NCBI GenBank assembly: GCA_037576195.1
Contig: CM075103.1
Coordinates: 16,492,001-16,556,000, forward strand
DNA: 64,000 nucleotides
Direction of reading: 5' to 3'
Origin: Phytoseiulus persimilis
Taxonomy: Eukaryota > Arthropoda > Arachnida > Mesostigmata > Phytoseiidae
Positions 63,968-64,000 of the stretch are shown in pieces (positions within the stretch are counted from its first letter, which is position 1; the number at the start of each line of letters is the position of its first letter). A program made the translations under genes and the position numbers. Below the pieces are notes generated by a model. It was given only the letters and a program-made list of their open reading frames with translations, did no database searches and was not told where the DNA came from.

Positions 63968-64000
63968 TTCGACAGATCACAGAAGTTCGACTTGGCAAGA

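Overview
The window looks like invertebrate nuclear DNA, possibly arthropod; the genus cannot be told from the sequence. It is made almost entirely of transposable elements, nested, truncated and rearranged. I see Ty1/copia, Ty3/gypsy and BEL/Pao LTR elements, R1-like and RLE-type non-LTR elements, two hATs, a MULE remnant and a Tc1/mariner. Short GT-AG introns (about 80-100 bp) show the host is a eukaryote. I found no host gene, rRNA, tRNA or CRISPR array.

Layout: 1-731, unidentified DNA and the 3' end of a LINE. 732-8788, Copia-A (minus), carrying a gypsy fragment. 8789-12607, 5'-truncated Copia-B (plus). 12612-15198, BEL/Pao 5' LTR and gag (minus). 15693-16155, unknown acidic ORF. 16199-26898, Copia-C (plus). 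26899-37596, fragments of a Copia-A-type element (Copia-F) split by Copia-D (27031-37377, minus, 5-bp target duplication). 37597-39055, R1-like LINE (minus). About 39060-40797, hAT-1, whose other end lies inverted at 44737. 40873-43467, a candidate LTR, a MULE remnant and anonymous DNA. 43468-44331, a Copia-A-type 5' LTR and an R1-like RT fragment. 45638-46345, RLE-type LINE end. 46480-62238, Copia-E (minus), whose 3' half became a seven-unit tandem array of about 1285 bp units. The array was later hit by a short LTR element (52589-54405) and an intact hAT-2 (56446-58914). 62905-63967, mariner (minus).

The main discovery candidate is a shared extended architecture in Copia-A, -C and -D, with a partial version in -E. 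After gag-PR-IN-RT-RNaseH comes a small sense gene for an Env-like type I membrane glycoprotein whose ATG sits inside the pol end. Then come two genes on the ANTISENSE strand. asB encodes a Ser/Thr-rich membrane protein ending in a Cys motif. asA encodes a membrane protein, with a long coiled coil in C and D, whose membrane segment is followed or split by a phase-1 intron and whose second exon carries a conserved Cys domain. Copia-C and -D add a divergently placed sense ORF before the 3' LTR. The same order recurs in three diverged families on both strands, which argues for selected genes rather than chance ORFs. Most copies here carry stops or frameshifts, so this is a fossil record of the system, with Copia-D the best preserved.
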